In this document: positions 45,714 through 54,852 of the stretch, piece by piece
How the letters are laid out: each line of letters opens with the position of its first letter
Numbering within the stretch: position 1 is the stretch's first letter
Assembly (NCBI GenBank): GCA_040399685.1
Contig: JBBART010000007.1
Location: 103,470-167,469, forward strand
Length of the DNA stretch: 64,000 nucleotides
Reading direction: 5' to 3'
Source of the DNA: CAIQQQ01 sp040399685
Lineage (GTDB): Bacteria; Pseudomonadota; Alphaproteobacteria; Acetobacterales; Acetobacteraceae
The notes under the pieces: generated by a model
Databases searched by the model: none
The model's input: only the letters and a program-made list of their open reading frames with translations
Told to the model about the DNA's origin: nothing
Translations under genes and position numbers: made by a program

Positions 45714-48707
45714 CTAATACCCCTGAACCAGCAGATTGACGGTGCGCAGCACGCCCGCACTGCCATTGACCACACGCACCGTGCAGCCGGATGCCGAAAG
45801 GCTGTTGATCACCAGCGTGTCGCCGGCTTGTGCGGCGACGATGGTGCCCTGAACTGCAGGCAGAACAGCACCACCTGGGCCACCGTTGAATGGTGTCGCC
45901 GAACCGCCATCGACAGAGAACGTCAACGTCATTCCACCAGTGGGCACGGACAGGGCCAAATAATGGTCATCACGTTCGGGTGGCGCCACGTAGAAGCGGA
46001 AGCCCAGCAACGCGGCTGTCGTGCCCGGGTCCAACGTCTGGATCTGCATGCGGGCGCGGAATTTCCGGCCCAGATAACTCCCAGGCACAAACCGCTGCCA
46101 TGCCTGCCAGCCGCTGCCGCTATCGATCGAGATCTCAGGATATACCGAGGCATTGCCAGCGACCGATGCGCCCAGCAAGTCGGTGATCGCCAACCAGTCG
46201 GTGCTGCTCAGCACGTTCTGGCCGGCCGGATATCCAACCGATGTCCAGTCGATCAGCACTGCGGCCGCGCATACCCGGCCCACGTCGATCTCGTGCAAGG
46301 TTGGGATTTCATAGGTGCCGCCCACCTGGCCGGCGCCGAGGTCGGACGTGGTCACGATTCCGCCGGCCACCACGCAGCCGCCTGCCATCGTACCTGTCCA
46401 GCCAGTCAGGCCCTCGTCCCAGGTGTTGAGGATGTTCGAGACGATCGCCGCCCCCTGGATCGAGAGATCAACCGGCGCAGAATAGACGACCAGGCCAGGT
46501 GCCGGATTGACCACCGCCGCCACCCAATAGGTGTCATCACCGAACACCAGGAACGGTGGGTGCGCCACGCTGCCCAGGCGCTGGCTGGTCAGCCACGATG
46601 CGCCCTTGCGGATTTCATAGACGGGCGTGCGGAAGTCCTGCACCTCGGTCCATGTCAGGTAGGCATATTGCCCGATATAGCTGGTCGTCAGGTTGGCCGG
46701 TGGCTGAAGCACTTCAGCCAACGCCACGCCTGTCACGGTATGAGGATAGGCCGCCACTTCATCAATCGCCGGCGCGCCTGCGCCGAAGTCGTTGAACGGC
46801 AAAATCTTGAACCACAGGCGTGAACCAATCCGGTCCACGGTGATCGGATAGCGGAAATAGGTGCCCGGGTTGAGGCGGACCAATTGCGAGCCTTCCGGCG
46901 TCGCCGATGGCGTGCTGTCGAAAAGCCCGCGCACCAGATAGCTGAGCGTGTAGGTTGAGCCCGCCGTCAATGTGGCAGTCTGATAGGCGAAATATTCGCC
47001 GTCGAGATAGCACAGCGTGTTGGCAGCCAGGGCGTCAGCCTGTGTGCCGCTCAGCAACTGCGCGCCGCTCTCGCGCATATCCACGCCCAGCGTATGCACC
47101 GGGTCAATCGCTGCCCCATTGCTCGGGACTACAATCGCCGGAAGTGCCGACGTGGTGGTGCCCATGCGCGACAGACCTTCGAACACGCCGGCATGCTGAT
47201 AGGTGGCGTTGTCCGTTGACACCCAAATATCCGCACCGCCGAAATTCGACGTGCCTGCCACTGCCAGCCAGATCTCGGTGCCGCCAGCCAACGCGTAGGT
47301 GGGCTCCCAGATCACCGGCATTGTCACACCACCAGGTGTGCCAGTCAGGGCCAGCCCAATCCCCAACGCCGGCTGGGCGGCGTAGACCGGCGGCACGCCA
47401 CCGCCATACAGCGCATCCTCCGCCTGCATGCTCAGCGTGCCGTCGGTGTTTTCTGAGATCTCGGTGATGCGGACCCAATGATCCGACAGGCCCAATGCGT
47501 CGTCGTTGATGGACACGATATCCATCGGGTCCAGCAGGATATATTCCGGCCCCAATGTGAACGCATATGTGTTGCGCACCGCCTCACGCTGCAGCATGAA
47601 ATGCGCTGACTGGATCGCTGCGGTTTGCAGGCAAAAGCAGTGCAGGTTCGCCACCGAGGCCTTGCGCAAGCCGTAGAGGGAGATCCCAGCGTCGTCCTGC
47701 GCATCCACGATCGTGGCGTTGTAGCTGTTGCCCCGATCCAGATATTCCACAGACACCTGGTTGTTCTGGTCGCTCGGTCGTAACCGCGTGCACTGCACCG
47801 GATCGCTCGACGAACCGGAGGCAGCGCTATTGCTGTTCGTGCCCTGTGGCGCTTTGAAATCTACGTCTGAGAGGCTGTAAAGCGGTCCATTCGGCAGCGT
47901 AAAGCTGCGACCGTTGGCTGTCAGATTGCTGTCGGCATAAGGCACGATCGTGAGGAACCCACCCGACCAGACGGCCTCGCTGTTGGTGGCCTGCAGCAAG
48001 GTCTTCAGAAATGCCCGCGCCTCGGCCTGGTCCACAATTACCGGCGAGACCAGCAACCCATAGGCCACGCAGAAATTGGAATAGCTGGACAGATCCCCCA
48101 GGAAGGCCGCCGGAAACCCCGTGCCATAATACGGGCTGGTCAGGAAGTCGCGGATCACTGCGGCCGGATCAGCATCAGGCTGACCGGCAATGGCGTCACG
48201 GCCGATATTGAAATCAATCTCGAAGGTCAGGTTCGGCAGATTGGCGCTGCTGCCCAGCGGCATCGAGGCAGCGGCAGCGTAGGCAAGCCCACGATAGGGC
48301 AGCGCCTGGTCATTATGGACCGAGCTCATATAGGGCCACGGCACCGCCGCGTAATCGCCACCAAACAACGACAGCGAAAGCGATGCCATGCTGACGGCGG
48401 TGCTGTTGTTCCACACCTGCTCAACACCAAAGACCGGCCCTTCGCACAACCCGATCATCACGCTGGCGCTATAGGTATAGCTGCCGCCGCCACTGGAACC
48501 TTTTCCGCCGCCGCCGCCGCCGCCTTTGCCGCCACCGCTACCCGAACTCGTGGTCTGCGACCGGAAGTCGCCATACCAGATCAGGTTCCCGGAAACCCGG
48601 GCCCGCCCCCAGCCAAGGGCCAGCGGCTTGCCGGCAAGCGACGTCTGCACCCGCAAGCTGACAGCCGGCGCGGTGGTGGTGGCGGCCGTTGTGGAACTAC
48701 CGAACAT
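45714..48707 (-). CDS. Phage tail tip protein (J-like / GTA host-specificity protein)
   Basis: A 997-residue central tail tip protein. Its N-terminal part (KPLALGWGRARVSGNLIWYG, then a Gly/Ser/Lys-rich loop and YSASVMIGLCEGPVFGVEQV) is typical of phage tip proteins in the DUF2460-DUF2163-NlpC block. Fibronectin-like segments follow (TWTEVQDFRTPVYEIRKGAS) and the C-terminus is beta-rich. It is shorter than the 1300-residue protein of the Rhodobacter GTA. It should contact the receptor and carry the fibre encoded next. Confidence 0.88.
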   Translation of the reverse strand: MFGSSTTAATTTAPAVSLRVQTSLAGKPLALGWGRARVSGNLIWYGDFRSQTTSSGSGGGKGGGGGGGKGSSGGGSYTYSASVMIGLCEGPVFGVEQVWNNSTAVSMASLSLSLFGGDYAAVPWPYMSSVHNDQALPYRGLAYAAAASMPLGSSANLPNLTFEIDFNIGRDAIAGQPDADPAAVIRDFLTSPYYGTGFPAAFLGDLSSYSNFCVAYGLLVSPVIVDQAEARAFLKTLLQATNSEAVWSGGFLTIVPYADSNLTANGRSFTLPNGPLYSLSDVDFKAPQGTNSNSAASGSSSDPVQCTRLRPSDQNNQVSVEYLDRGNSYNATIVDAQDDAGISLYGLRKASVANLHCFCLQTAAIQSAHFMLQREAVRNTYAFTLGPEYILLDPMDIVSINDDALGLSDHWVRITEISENTDGTLSMQAEDALYGGGVPPVYAAQPALGIGLALTGTPGGVTMPVIWEPTYALAGGTEIWLAVAGTSNFGGADIWVSTDNATYQHAGVFEGLSRMGTTTSALPAIVVPSNGAAIDPVHTLGVDMRESGAQLLSGTQADALAANTLCYLDGEYFAYQTATLTAGSTYTLSYLVRGLFDSTPSATPEGSQLVRLNPGTYFRYPITVDRIGSRLWFKILPFNDFGAGAPAIDEVAAYPHTVTGVALAEVLQPPANLTTSYIGQYAYLTWTEVQDFRTPVYEIRKGASWLTSQRLGSVAHPPFLVFGDDTYWVAAVVNPAPGLVVYSAPVDLSIQGAAIVSNILNTWDEGLTGWTGTMAGGCVVAGGIVTTSDLGAGQVGGTYEIPTLHEIDVGRVCAAAVLIDWTSVGYPAGQNVLSSTDWLAITDLLGASVAGNASVYPEISIDSGSGWQAWQRFVPGSYLGRKFRARMQIQTLDPGTTAALLGFRFYVAPPERDDHYLALSVPTGGMTLTFSVDGGSATPFNGGPGGAVLPAVQGTIVAAQAGDTLVINSLSASGCTVRVVNGSAGVLRTVNLLVQGY

Positions 48708-48710
48708 GGA

Positions 48711-49190
48711 TCAGGCCCAAAGCGTGAAAAAGCGACGTGGGCGGTCAGCCCATTCGCCGACGTCGCCATGATCGGCATGCACCAGGTCACTGCGCCACTT
48801 GGCGTGCACAATCAGCGGCCAGCCTGGATCGAGGATAATAGCACCGTGCGAGAAGGCCCGACCGAACCGATAGAGCACCACATCGCCGGCTCCTGTTGCT
48901 GCCTCGTCGATCTCGGTGGCATAGCCCAGCACGAGTTCCAGATATCGCTCAGCGGAGCGGTGCATGTGCCAGTCGCGTGGATAATATTCGACCGTCACCG
49001 GCGGGATGACGCCGGCATTGGCATATACGCAGGCCAGCAGCGTGGCGCAGTCCACGCCGCCCTTATCGAGGATGCTGCCATCGACGTCGCGCGTTGCCTT
49101 GATGGTTCCCATATGGTGATAGGCGGTGCCAATCCAGGAGCGTGCCTCCTGCACAACCCGCGCCCGGGCCTGGTCGCTGGCGACGCTCAT
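48711..49190 (-). CDS. NlpC/P60 tail tip peptidase
   Basis: A 159-residue peptidoglycan hydrolase. Cys48 in GGVDCATLLA, His115 in AFSHGAIIL and His129 fit the NlpC/P60 triad. Such proteins cut the peptide stems of peptidoglycan during DNA entry. It overlaps the DUF2163 gene by four bases, and the order DUF2460, DUF2163, NlpC/P60, J-like matches GTA orfs 12-15. Confidence 0.9.
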   Translation of the reverse strand: MSVASDQARARVVQEARSWIGTAYHHMGTIKATRDVDGSILDKGGVDCATLLACVYANAGVIPPVTVEYYPRDWHMHRSAERYLELVLGYATEIDEAATGAGDVVLYRFGRAFSHGAIILDPGWPLIVHAKWRSDLVHADHGDVGEWADRPRRFFTLWA

Positions 49191-50146
49191 ACCGATGTCT
49201 CTGGTGGTGAAATATAAGGCATACCGCCGAAATTGGCGCTGTTGCCGAAGGCAGCGCAGGTGGCCGCCTGCTTATCGCATCCAGGATAGGCCACGAACTG
49301 ATCGCCCGCCTGCGGCAGGAAGGGGAACGGTGATAGCAACTGAAAAGCGGCATTTCCGCCTGCAGTCCACCAGTTACGCACCGATCGCGCGAAGCCCGCA
49401 TTCTTGCCGGTGGTCATCACGACACGGCCCAGCGTGTTTGTGCCGCTGCCAGCGGGATTGGCGATCGTGGCATAGATGACGGCCCCCGAACTACCGCTCG
49501 CCACGTTCCCCGCCCGCCCGTAGGCCGCCGCGGACAAGGTGCAGCCTGCATCGAACAAGCTGTGCCGGCAGCCCGCCTGATACAGGCTGCGTGGCATCTG
49601 CGTGTCCAGCAATTCCAAATGCGAGTTGATGGTGATGATCGCCGCACTGCGGCCGATATCCACCGTGGCCACCTTGCCAGTAAAAATGTTCACCACGCCG
49701 GTGGGCACCACGTGGCTGCCGCGCGGCAATGGTGGCCAGGACGGCATGTAGGCGCGGTCGACCTGCACCACAGCACCGTCCAGGGCGCCAGCCAGGGCCG
49801 CAGCCAGCCAAGGCACATCGCCGATCTTGTCGGGATAATGCACGCCGCTGATGACGTCGATCTGGCGCGGGGCAATGGTGCAATGCCAAGTGTCGGTGTC
49901 TAGCCCGGTCTTCCAATGACCCACCGCGCGGCTCTGCTGTTGGTCGAACAGCGGCCCGCAATGCGTCCAGATCGTGTCGGAGGCACCGCCTTGCCAGTAG
50001 CCCATGTCGGTGTCGGCCGTGGTGTAGCGCAACGGTGCGCCACCGGCCGCGAGCGTGAACGTGTAGAGGTCCGCACAAACAAAACTGCGGGTGTCCAGCA
50101 GCGCGATCAGCGCGCCGGCAGAGGCTTCGGCCTTGATCGGCTTCAT
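49187..50146 (-). CDS. DUF2163 (BR0599-type) tail hub protein with four-cysteine site
   Basis: A 319-residue hub protein. The N-terminal half has RYTTADTDMGYWQGG and the C-terminal half the conserved cysteines Cys193 and Cys202 (AGCRHSLFDAGC) and Cys290 and Cys297 (PGCDKQAATC), followed by NFGGMPYISP. In the Rhodobacter GTA the equivalent hub protein binds an iron-sulfur cluster through such cysteines; the same is likely here. It overlaps the genes on both sides by four bases. Confidence 0.88.
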   Translation of the reverse strand: MKPIKAEASAGALIALLDTRSFVCADLYTFTLAAGGAPLRYTTADTDMGYWQGGASDTIWTHCGPLFDQQQSRAVGHWKTGLDTDTWHCTIAPRQIDVISGVHYPDKIGDVPWLAAALAGALDGAVVQVDRAYMPSWPPLPRGSHVVPTGVVNIFTGKVATVDIGRSAAIITINSHLELLDTQMPRSLYQAGCRHSLFDAGCTLSAAAYGRAGNVASGSSGAVIYATIANPAGSGTNTLGRVVMTTGKNAGFARSVRNWWTAGGNAAFQLLSPFPFLPQAGDQFVAYPGCDKQAATCAAFGNSANFGGMPYISPPETSV

Positions 50147-51318
50147 AGCTTCACCGTAGTGAACATGCAGGATTTCAAGCTCCAGATGTATTGGTAGTCC
50201 TGCTGGAACTGCATCTCATCGGCATCGAACCGGCAGAGCCAGTTGAAGGTGCCCGACCACAGCAGCGAGGTTCCAGCCGGCGGTGGCGCAATAAACACGA
50301 TGCTGCCGGTGGCGCTCACGCCGTAATCCGTCGCGGTTGCGGGCGCGCCTGAGGTGGCCATGTAGCTGGTGCCAAGTGTGCCGGTTTCGAACTGCGCACC
50401 AAACAACAGCAACCCAGAGATGCCGTCACCGGTTTGGTTGGCATAGATATCCGTCGCCGATGCAGCGACGCGATAGTTGCAGTGCGCCTGCGTTACGCCT
50501 GCCGCGGCTACGGCCGTGGCTGTGCAGCGATACCAGCCACCGGTGCCGGCCATAATGGTGGCGGTGACACCGCTGCCGATGACCGCAACCGTGCCGGCCA
50601 CAACATCGAACACGGCGCCGGTATAGACGCCGATCCACGCAGCGTCGAAGAACGCCACCAGATACCGCTTGGCCCCGCTCGTCAGCGCCTTCGCCCAAAT
50701 CGTCTGCGTATAGGTCTGCCCGGCGGCAACTGCGATCGCGCTCGATCCAAAGCTTTGACCGCCATTGCCCGTGGTTTCCACGAACTTCGACGACTGCGGC
50801 CCTCCATCGGGCACGGTTGCATTCACGATCGACAAAACGCCGTTGGCACTCCAGCCAGCGGTCTGCGGCATGCTGTAAGGTAACAGGTTGGTGCGGCTGC
50901 CGGCGGTGATGCCGGTGATTCCCTGCCAGTCGGACCTGAACACGGTGGTCGACACCGGCAGGAACACCGGCTCGGTGAAGCCACCCAGTGCCCGGACCAG
51001 CTGAAAGCTGCTGGTCACGCCATCACCCACGCCGAATGGCTGCAACACGGCGGTGTTGTCAGCAGCATCGGAATAGGCGAATGCGCCGGCGCTGCCGCCA
51101 AGCTGATTGAACAGGCCCAGCACAGCCTGCCATTCAGAAAGGGCAGTGGTGGAGCGGAGAAAATCGAATGTCAGTTCATAGCGCCACTGCGGATAGCTCC
51201 ACAGTTGCTGGCGGGTTTCCTGGCCGCTGATCGAACGCTGTTTCTGCGTCGACCACACTGGCGTGCGCTTCACCGGCAGCCCGCGCCCTGGAAGCGCGGG
51301 GAAGACTGGAATGCTCAT
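50143..51318 (-). CDS. DUF2460 distal tail protein with inserted carbohydrate-binding-like domain
   Basis: A 391-residue protein, about twice the length usual for DUF2460. The N-terminal 110 residues are standard (FPALPGRGLPVKRTPVWSTQ, then YELTFDFLRS). From about residue 140 to 330 there is an inserted beta domain (NLLPYSMPQTAGWSANGVLS, LLFGAQFETGTLGTSYMATS) like the jelly-roll carbohydrate-binding modules of phage tails. The DUF2460 C-terminus resumes with YQYIWSLKSCMF. It would form the distal ring at the tail end and may bind surface glycans. Confidence 0.85.
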   Translation of the reverse strand: MSIPVFPALPGRGLPVKRTPVWSTQKQRSISGQETRQQLWSYPQWRYELTFDFLRSTTALSEWQAVLGLFNQLGGSAGAFAYSDAADNTAVLQPFGVGDGVTSSFQLVRALGGFTEPVFLPVSTTVFRSDWQGITGITAGSRTNLLPYSMPQTAGWSANGVLSIVNATVPDGGPQSSKFVETTGNGGQSFGSSAIAVAAGQTYTQTIWAKALTSGAKRYLVAFFDAAWIGVYTGAVFDVVAGTVAVIGSGVTATIMAGTGGWYRCTATAVAAAGVTQAHCNYRVAASATDIYANQTGDGISGLLLFGAQFETGTLGTSYMATSGAPATATDYGVSATGSIVFIAPPPAGTSLLWSGTFNWLCRFDADEMQFQQDYQYIWSLKSCMFTTVKL

Positions 51319-54272
51319 GACCGGCTGCTCGCGTTCAAGCTCATGTGTTGCTGCAACCGTTTGGCCAGGAACGGCAGTTGCGCGTTGAGGAAGGCCGCCC
51401 CGGACTGTGTGTCGATGGCATTCAGCGTCACGTGCAGAGCCGCACCGCCGCCACCGCCCCCCACCTGGGCGCCGTTCCGCATGGCTTCAGCCTGGAATGC
51501 TGGCACAATCATCTCGCCGTTATGCACCTGCGCCAGCATATCGCCGGGCAGTGACCAAGCGCCGACGGCGAAGCTGGGAACAGCCAGAGCGCCTGCGTAG
51601 GCGCCGGCTCCAGCAAATGCAGCGGCTCCCGCGGCGGGTGCCAGTTCAGGTCCAATCATCGGAATGGCGGCCGTCGATGCAAATGCCGCAGAACCGGCAA
51701 CAGCAGCATTTGTCGCGATCTGTGCCAATCCAGAGATTTTACTATCAACCACCGCGACACCTGCAGCTGTTGTATCGACACCCTCTCGAATAGCCGCGCC
51801 ACCCACCGTGGCTGCCGTCTTGCCACCTTCCAGGCCAACCCATGCCGCCAACGCCTTTCCGATCACAGCTAGGCCCGTTGCGCCGTTTTCCTGTGCGGTT
51901 CGAATTTGGGTTTGCGCCGTCGTCGTCATCGTCTTGCCGATTTCGGTGGCAGCCCAGCTCGCCAGAATTTTGCCCGCCAATTGTGCCACGCCCTGCAAAA
52001 CAGCCGTCGCGGCCTGCTGCTCTGCCTGCTTCCATGTCATCGTTCCAGACACCAGGCCGGTGGCCATGCTTTCACCAGCAGCGCCGATGCGGTCGAACGC
52101 GCTGGTATAGGTGGCAAGGCTCCGGTCGGCCGACCGCTTGGCCTCATCAGCAATCTGCTTGTCGATTGCAGCCATCTTCGACTGGAAGGTCTGATACAGA
52201 TCAGCCCGCTGCAACGTCGCCTTCTGGAACTCGGCCGTGCCCTGAGTGAGGCTGGCGACGAACGTATCGAGCTTGCGCAACTCCAGGGCCGCCTCGGCCT
52301 CGGTCAGCTGGCGCGAGATCGCCAACTCGTCGCTCTTGCTGCGCAGCTGCTCGGCCACTTCCACGCCCAGGCGAGATACGCGCTCGCCCAATGCCTTCTG
52401 GCCAGTGGCGTTCTCACGGTCGATCCGCTGCAACTCCAGCGCCTCAATCTTGGCAAGATGCTGGCGCTGATAGACTTCCTCGGCCCGCAACTCGCTCTGG
52501 AATTCCTTGCTCTTCTCGCTGTAGGCGCCACGCAGGATTGCGAGCTTCTCGCGCTCGATCTCCATCCACTTCGCATAATTATCGTGGTTTGCCGCCTGCT
52601 CTGCCGATAGTTCGGCAATCTGCTCCTGCACGGATTTGCGCCCGCTGGTGACCCCCGCGCGGTCTGCCGCCTCCTTGGCGCGCAGCCGCTCTTGGGACAA
52701 CTGAATTTCGGCCGTCGCAAGATTCCGCTCGGCCTGGGCTCGCTGTGAGGTGGAGATCTCGGTGCCGGACAGCACACGGCTCCAATAGGCCACGTCATTC
52801 GCCAGCTTCGCGTCGGTCGCTGCCTTGGACGTTCGCGCGGTCGTCATGATCGCGAGGTTCTGTTTGTCCAGCGCCAGGGTCTGTTGCGCCAACCAGGTCG
52901 TATCACCCGCCTCACGCATCGTCGCGCGCTTCTCTGCGGCGACATGCAACGCATTCGCGACATCATCACGTGCGGCCTTGTCGGACGTCGCAGCCAGTCG
53001 CTCCCGCAGTGCCTGGATCGTATGATCCAGCTCGATCTCTTCGTGCTTGTGCGTGTTGAGCTTGGCCTGCTCTTCGTCGAGCAGGGCATCCGCCGGCGAC
53101 CGCGCACTCTCTGTCATTTTCAGTTTTGGCACGTTGGACGTAGGGGCAATTTGTTCCGCCAGCCCCGGCAGACCGGAGGCGATCTGCGAATCAATAAGGT
53201 TCCGCTTCTTTGCGGCTTGCTGGGCAGCGAACTGGTCACCAAGGCGGTCGTTCACGCGCTTGATCAGCAGTTCTTGTGCGCCGATCAGATTATTTGTCCG
53301 CACATATCCTTCGATCGCTTCGCGCTGCGCAGCGCCGTCGAAAAGGTCGTTTTCGTCTAAAAACTTTTTGATGTTGCCGACAGATGAACCGATTTTTGCA
53401 AACTCGGCCCCGAATTTAGCAATGTCCTCAGTTGGTGTTGCCGCGTGAAGTGCAGGGACCAAGAGAGCCAGCTGTTTCGTCAACTCTGGCGTGCTATGCG
53501 CTATGCCCGCAAACGCACCAGCGATTTCTCGTGCTGCTGTCTTCCCAACATCACCAGCTTCATGAAGCTGCGTTGCAAGTGCCTTGGCGGCAGCAGTGGC
53601 CTCAACGGGGTCACGACCCATCAGCACCATCTGCGCGTTCAACGACTCAGCCTGCACCGTGGCTTGATGCAGGTTTTCATAGAGATGGTAGACGGCAGCA
53701 CCGGCCGCCACGATCGCACCGCCGGCCAAGATGGTCTTGATGGAGATATTGCCCATCAGCTCAGCCATCACGACCAGAGACCCGCCGAACCGGCTAAAAT
53801 TGCCCATCATGGCTTCGTGCCCTAGCACGATCAGCTCGCGGGTGATGCCGCTGCTACCGTGCATCGTTCGACCGGCCGCTGCTGTCGTCTCATCGAAGCC
53901 AGCCCGCAACGCCTTCACTTCATTGGTCTGATCACCGAGCGCCTGGCGGAACACATCGGCCGATGCCGCAGCGGACTGGCTTTCCCGCGACACACCCGTG
54001 GTCGCGTTGATCAGCGCCTGCAGATCGACCGTGGCGGCCTTGGCCGCAGGCGAGATCTGCTTGATGGCGGTGGTGGCGGTGTTGGTCGCCTGCGTCACTG
54101 CCACCACCGCGGGGGTGGTGGCATTCAGCCCCTGGGTACTGGTGGCGAGGCCCGACGTCAGCGCCGTCACGCCATCGGTCAGAGCGCGCATCGCCGTCAA
54201 CGCGCGCTGGCAGGCGGCCTCGAACTCGGCGGTGGTGCCGCCAAACGAGACTGAAACCGTTGTGTCACTCAT
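51315..54272 (-). CDS. Tail tape measure protein
   Basis: A 985-residue protein that sets tail length and enters the cell with DNA. The N-terminus is MSDTTVSVSFGGTTAEFEAA, a hydrophobic stretch (TILAGGAIVAAGAAVYHLY) lies near residues 170-195, and residues about 330-700 are charged coiled coil. A second Ala/Gly-rich hydrophobic region is near the C-terminus. The ATG at 54272 overlaps the stop of the tail chaperone extension as ATGA, which decides the start over a longer open frame. The order chaperone, tape measure is universal in siphophages. Confidence 0.9.
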   Translation of the reverse strand: MSDTTVSVSFGGTTAEFEAACQRALTAMRALTDGVTALTSGLATSTQGLNATTPAVVAVTQATNTATTAIKQISPAAKAATVDLQALINATTGVSRESQSAAASADVFRQALGDQTNEVKALRAGFDETTAAAGRTMHGSSGITRELIVLGHEAMMGNFSRFGGSLVVMAELMGNISIKTILAGGAIVAAGAAVYHLYENLHQATVQAESLNAQMVLMGRDPVEATAAAKALATQLHEAGDVGKTAAREIAGAFAGIAHSTPELTKQLALLVPALHAATPTEDIAKFGAEFAKIGSSVGNIKKFLDENDLFDGAAQREAIEGYVRTNNLIGAQELLIKRVNDRLGDQFAAQQAAKKRNLIDSQIASGLPGLAEQIAPTSNVPKLKMTESARSPADALLDEEQAKLNTHKHEEIELDHTIQALRERLAATSDKAARDDVANALHVAAEKRATMREAGDTTWLAQQTLALDKQNLAIMTTARTSKAATDAKLANDVAYWSRVLSGTEISTSQRAQAERNLATAEIQLSQERLRAKEAADRAGVTSGRKSVQEQIAELSAEQAANHDNYAKWMEIEREKLAILRGAYSEKSKEFQSELRAEEVYQRQHLAKIEALELQRIDRENATGQKALGERVSRLGVEVAEQLRSKSDELAISRQLTEAEAALELRKLDTFVASLTQGTAEFQKATLQRADLYQTFQSKMAAIDKQIADEAKRSADRSLATYTSAFDRIGAAGESMATGLVSGTMTWKQAEQQAATAVLQGVAQLAGKILASWAATEIGKTMTTTAQTQIRTAQENGATGLAVIGKALAAWVGLEGGKTAATVGGAAIREGVDTTAAGVAVVDSKISGLAQIATNAAVAGSAAFASTAAIPMIGPELAPAAGAAAFAGAGAYAGALAVPSFAVGAWSLPGDMLAQVHNGEMIVPAFQAEAMRNGAQVGGGGGGAALHVTLNAIDTQSGAAFLNAQLPFLAKRLQQHMSLNASSRS

Positions 54273-54846
54273 CGCAGCACACCGGTCTCGCCGGGCATCA
54301 TGCCGAACATGGCCATCATCTCCGCAATTGCCGCGTCCTGGTTTACGTTCGGCTCGAATTTCGGCTTCGGCTTGATGCCCAAATACCCCGCCACCATCAG
54401 CGCCACCGGCGGGTAATCCACCCAGTGGCGCCACATGGCGGCATATTCACGCAGACCCATGTCCGTCTCGACCTGGCGCCATGCGCCACATCCAAAGGCG
54501 ACCAGCTCGGCGATCAGATCGTCGATGCGCTCGGCGGTGAGCTGGCCGCCGGAGCTTCCCCCGGGGCGGTGGCCTCAGCGGAGACCAGGCCAGACCAGAT
54601 CAGGATCGATCCCCATTGCTCCAGCAGCGCTGTCGTCTCGACGTAGAGGATTTCCTCTTCCAGCGTGGCGCGGTCGGCCGGCAGGAAAACGGCCACGGCA
54701 TCCAGCACCAGGCCACGCAGTTCAAGGTTGCCCGGCGCTGTGCGCATTGCCTCCAAGATCGGCGCGACGCGCTTGACCATGCCGAAGGAGATTGGCGGCA
54801 GCACGCGCGCGGTGCCGCCGATCATGATCGCCGGAGCTGTGAGCAT
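54269..54846 (-). CDS. Tail assembly chaperone, frameshifted G-T type product
   Basis: If ribosomes slip back one base at 54559-54565, the first 96 codons of the 110-residue chaperone join a second frame that reads GSSGGQLTAERIDDLIAELV, GAWRQVETDMGLREYAAMW and KPKPKFEPNV to a stop at 54269. The product is about 192 residues. The second frame is open throughout and looks coding from before its first ATG (54460). Lambda gpG/gpGT works this way: the short form coats and the long form recruits the tape measure protein, whose gene comes next here. Confidence 0.75.
54514..54846 (-). CDS. Tail assembly chaperone, short G-type product
   Basis: A 110-residue protein beginning MLTAPAIMIGGTARVLPPIS, with a helical middle part (FLPADRATLEEEILYVETTA). 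It lies between the tail tube gene (seven bases upstream) and the tape measure gene, the position of lambda gpG. The last 14 residues (GEAPAASSPPSAST) are low-complexity, as expected where the zero frame has been overtaken by a frameshift frame. Confidence 0.8.
   Translation of the reverse strand: MLTAPAIMIGGTARVLPPISFGMVKRVAPILEAMRTAPGNLELRGLVLDAVAVFLPADRATLEEEILYVETTALLEQWGSILIWSGLVSAEATAPGEAPAASSPPSASTI
54559..54565 (-). promoter_or_regulatory. Slippery heptamer C CCG GGG for -1 frameshifting
   Basis: In the chaperone frame the codons are GCC CCG GGG GAA. The heptamer C-CCG-GGG fits the X-XXY-YYZ rule with X=C, Y=G, Z=G. Slipping one base back enters exactly the frame of the downstream chaperone extension. 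Confidence 0.65.
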
Positions 54847-54852
54847 GCCCCG

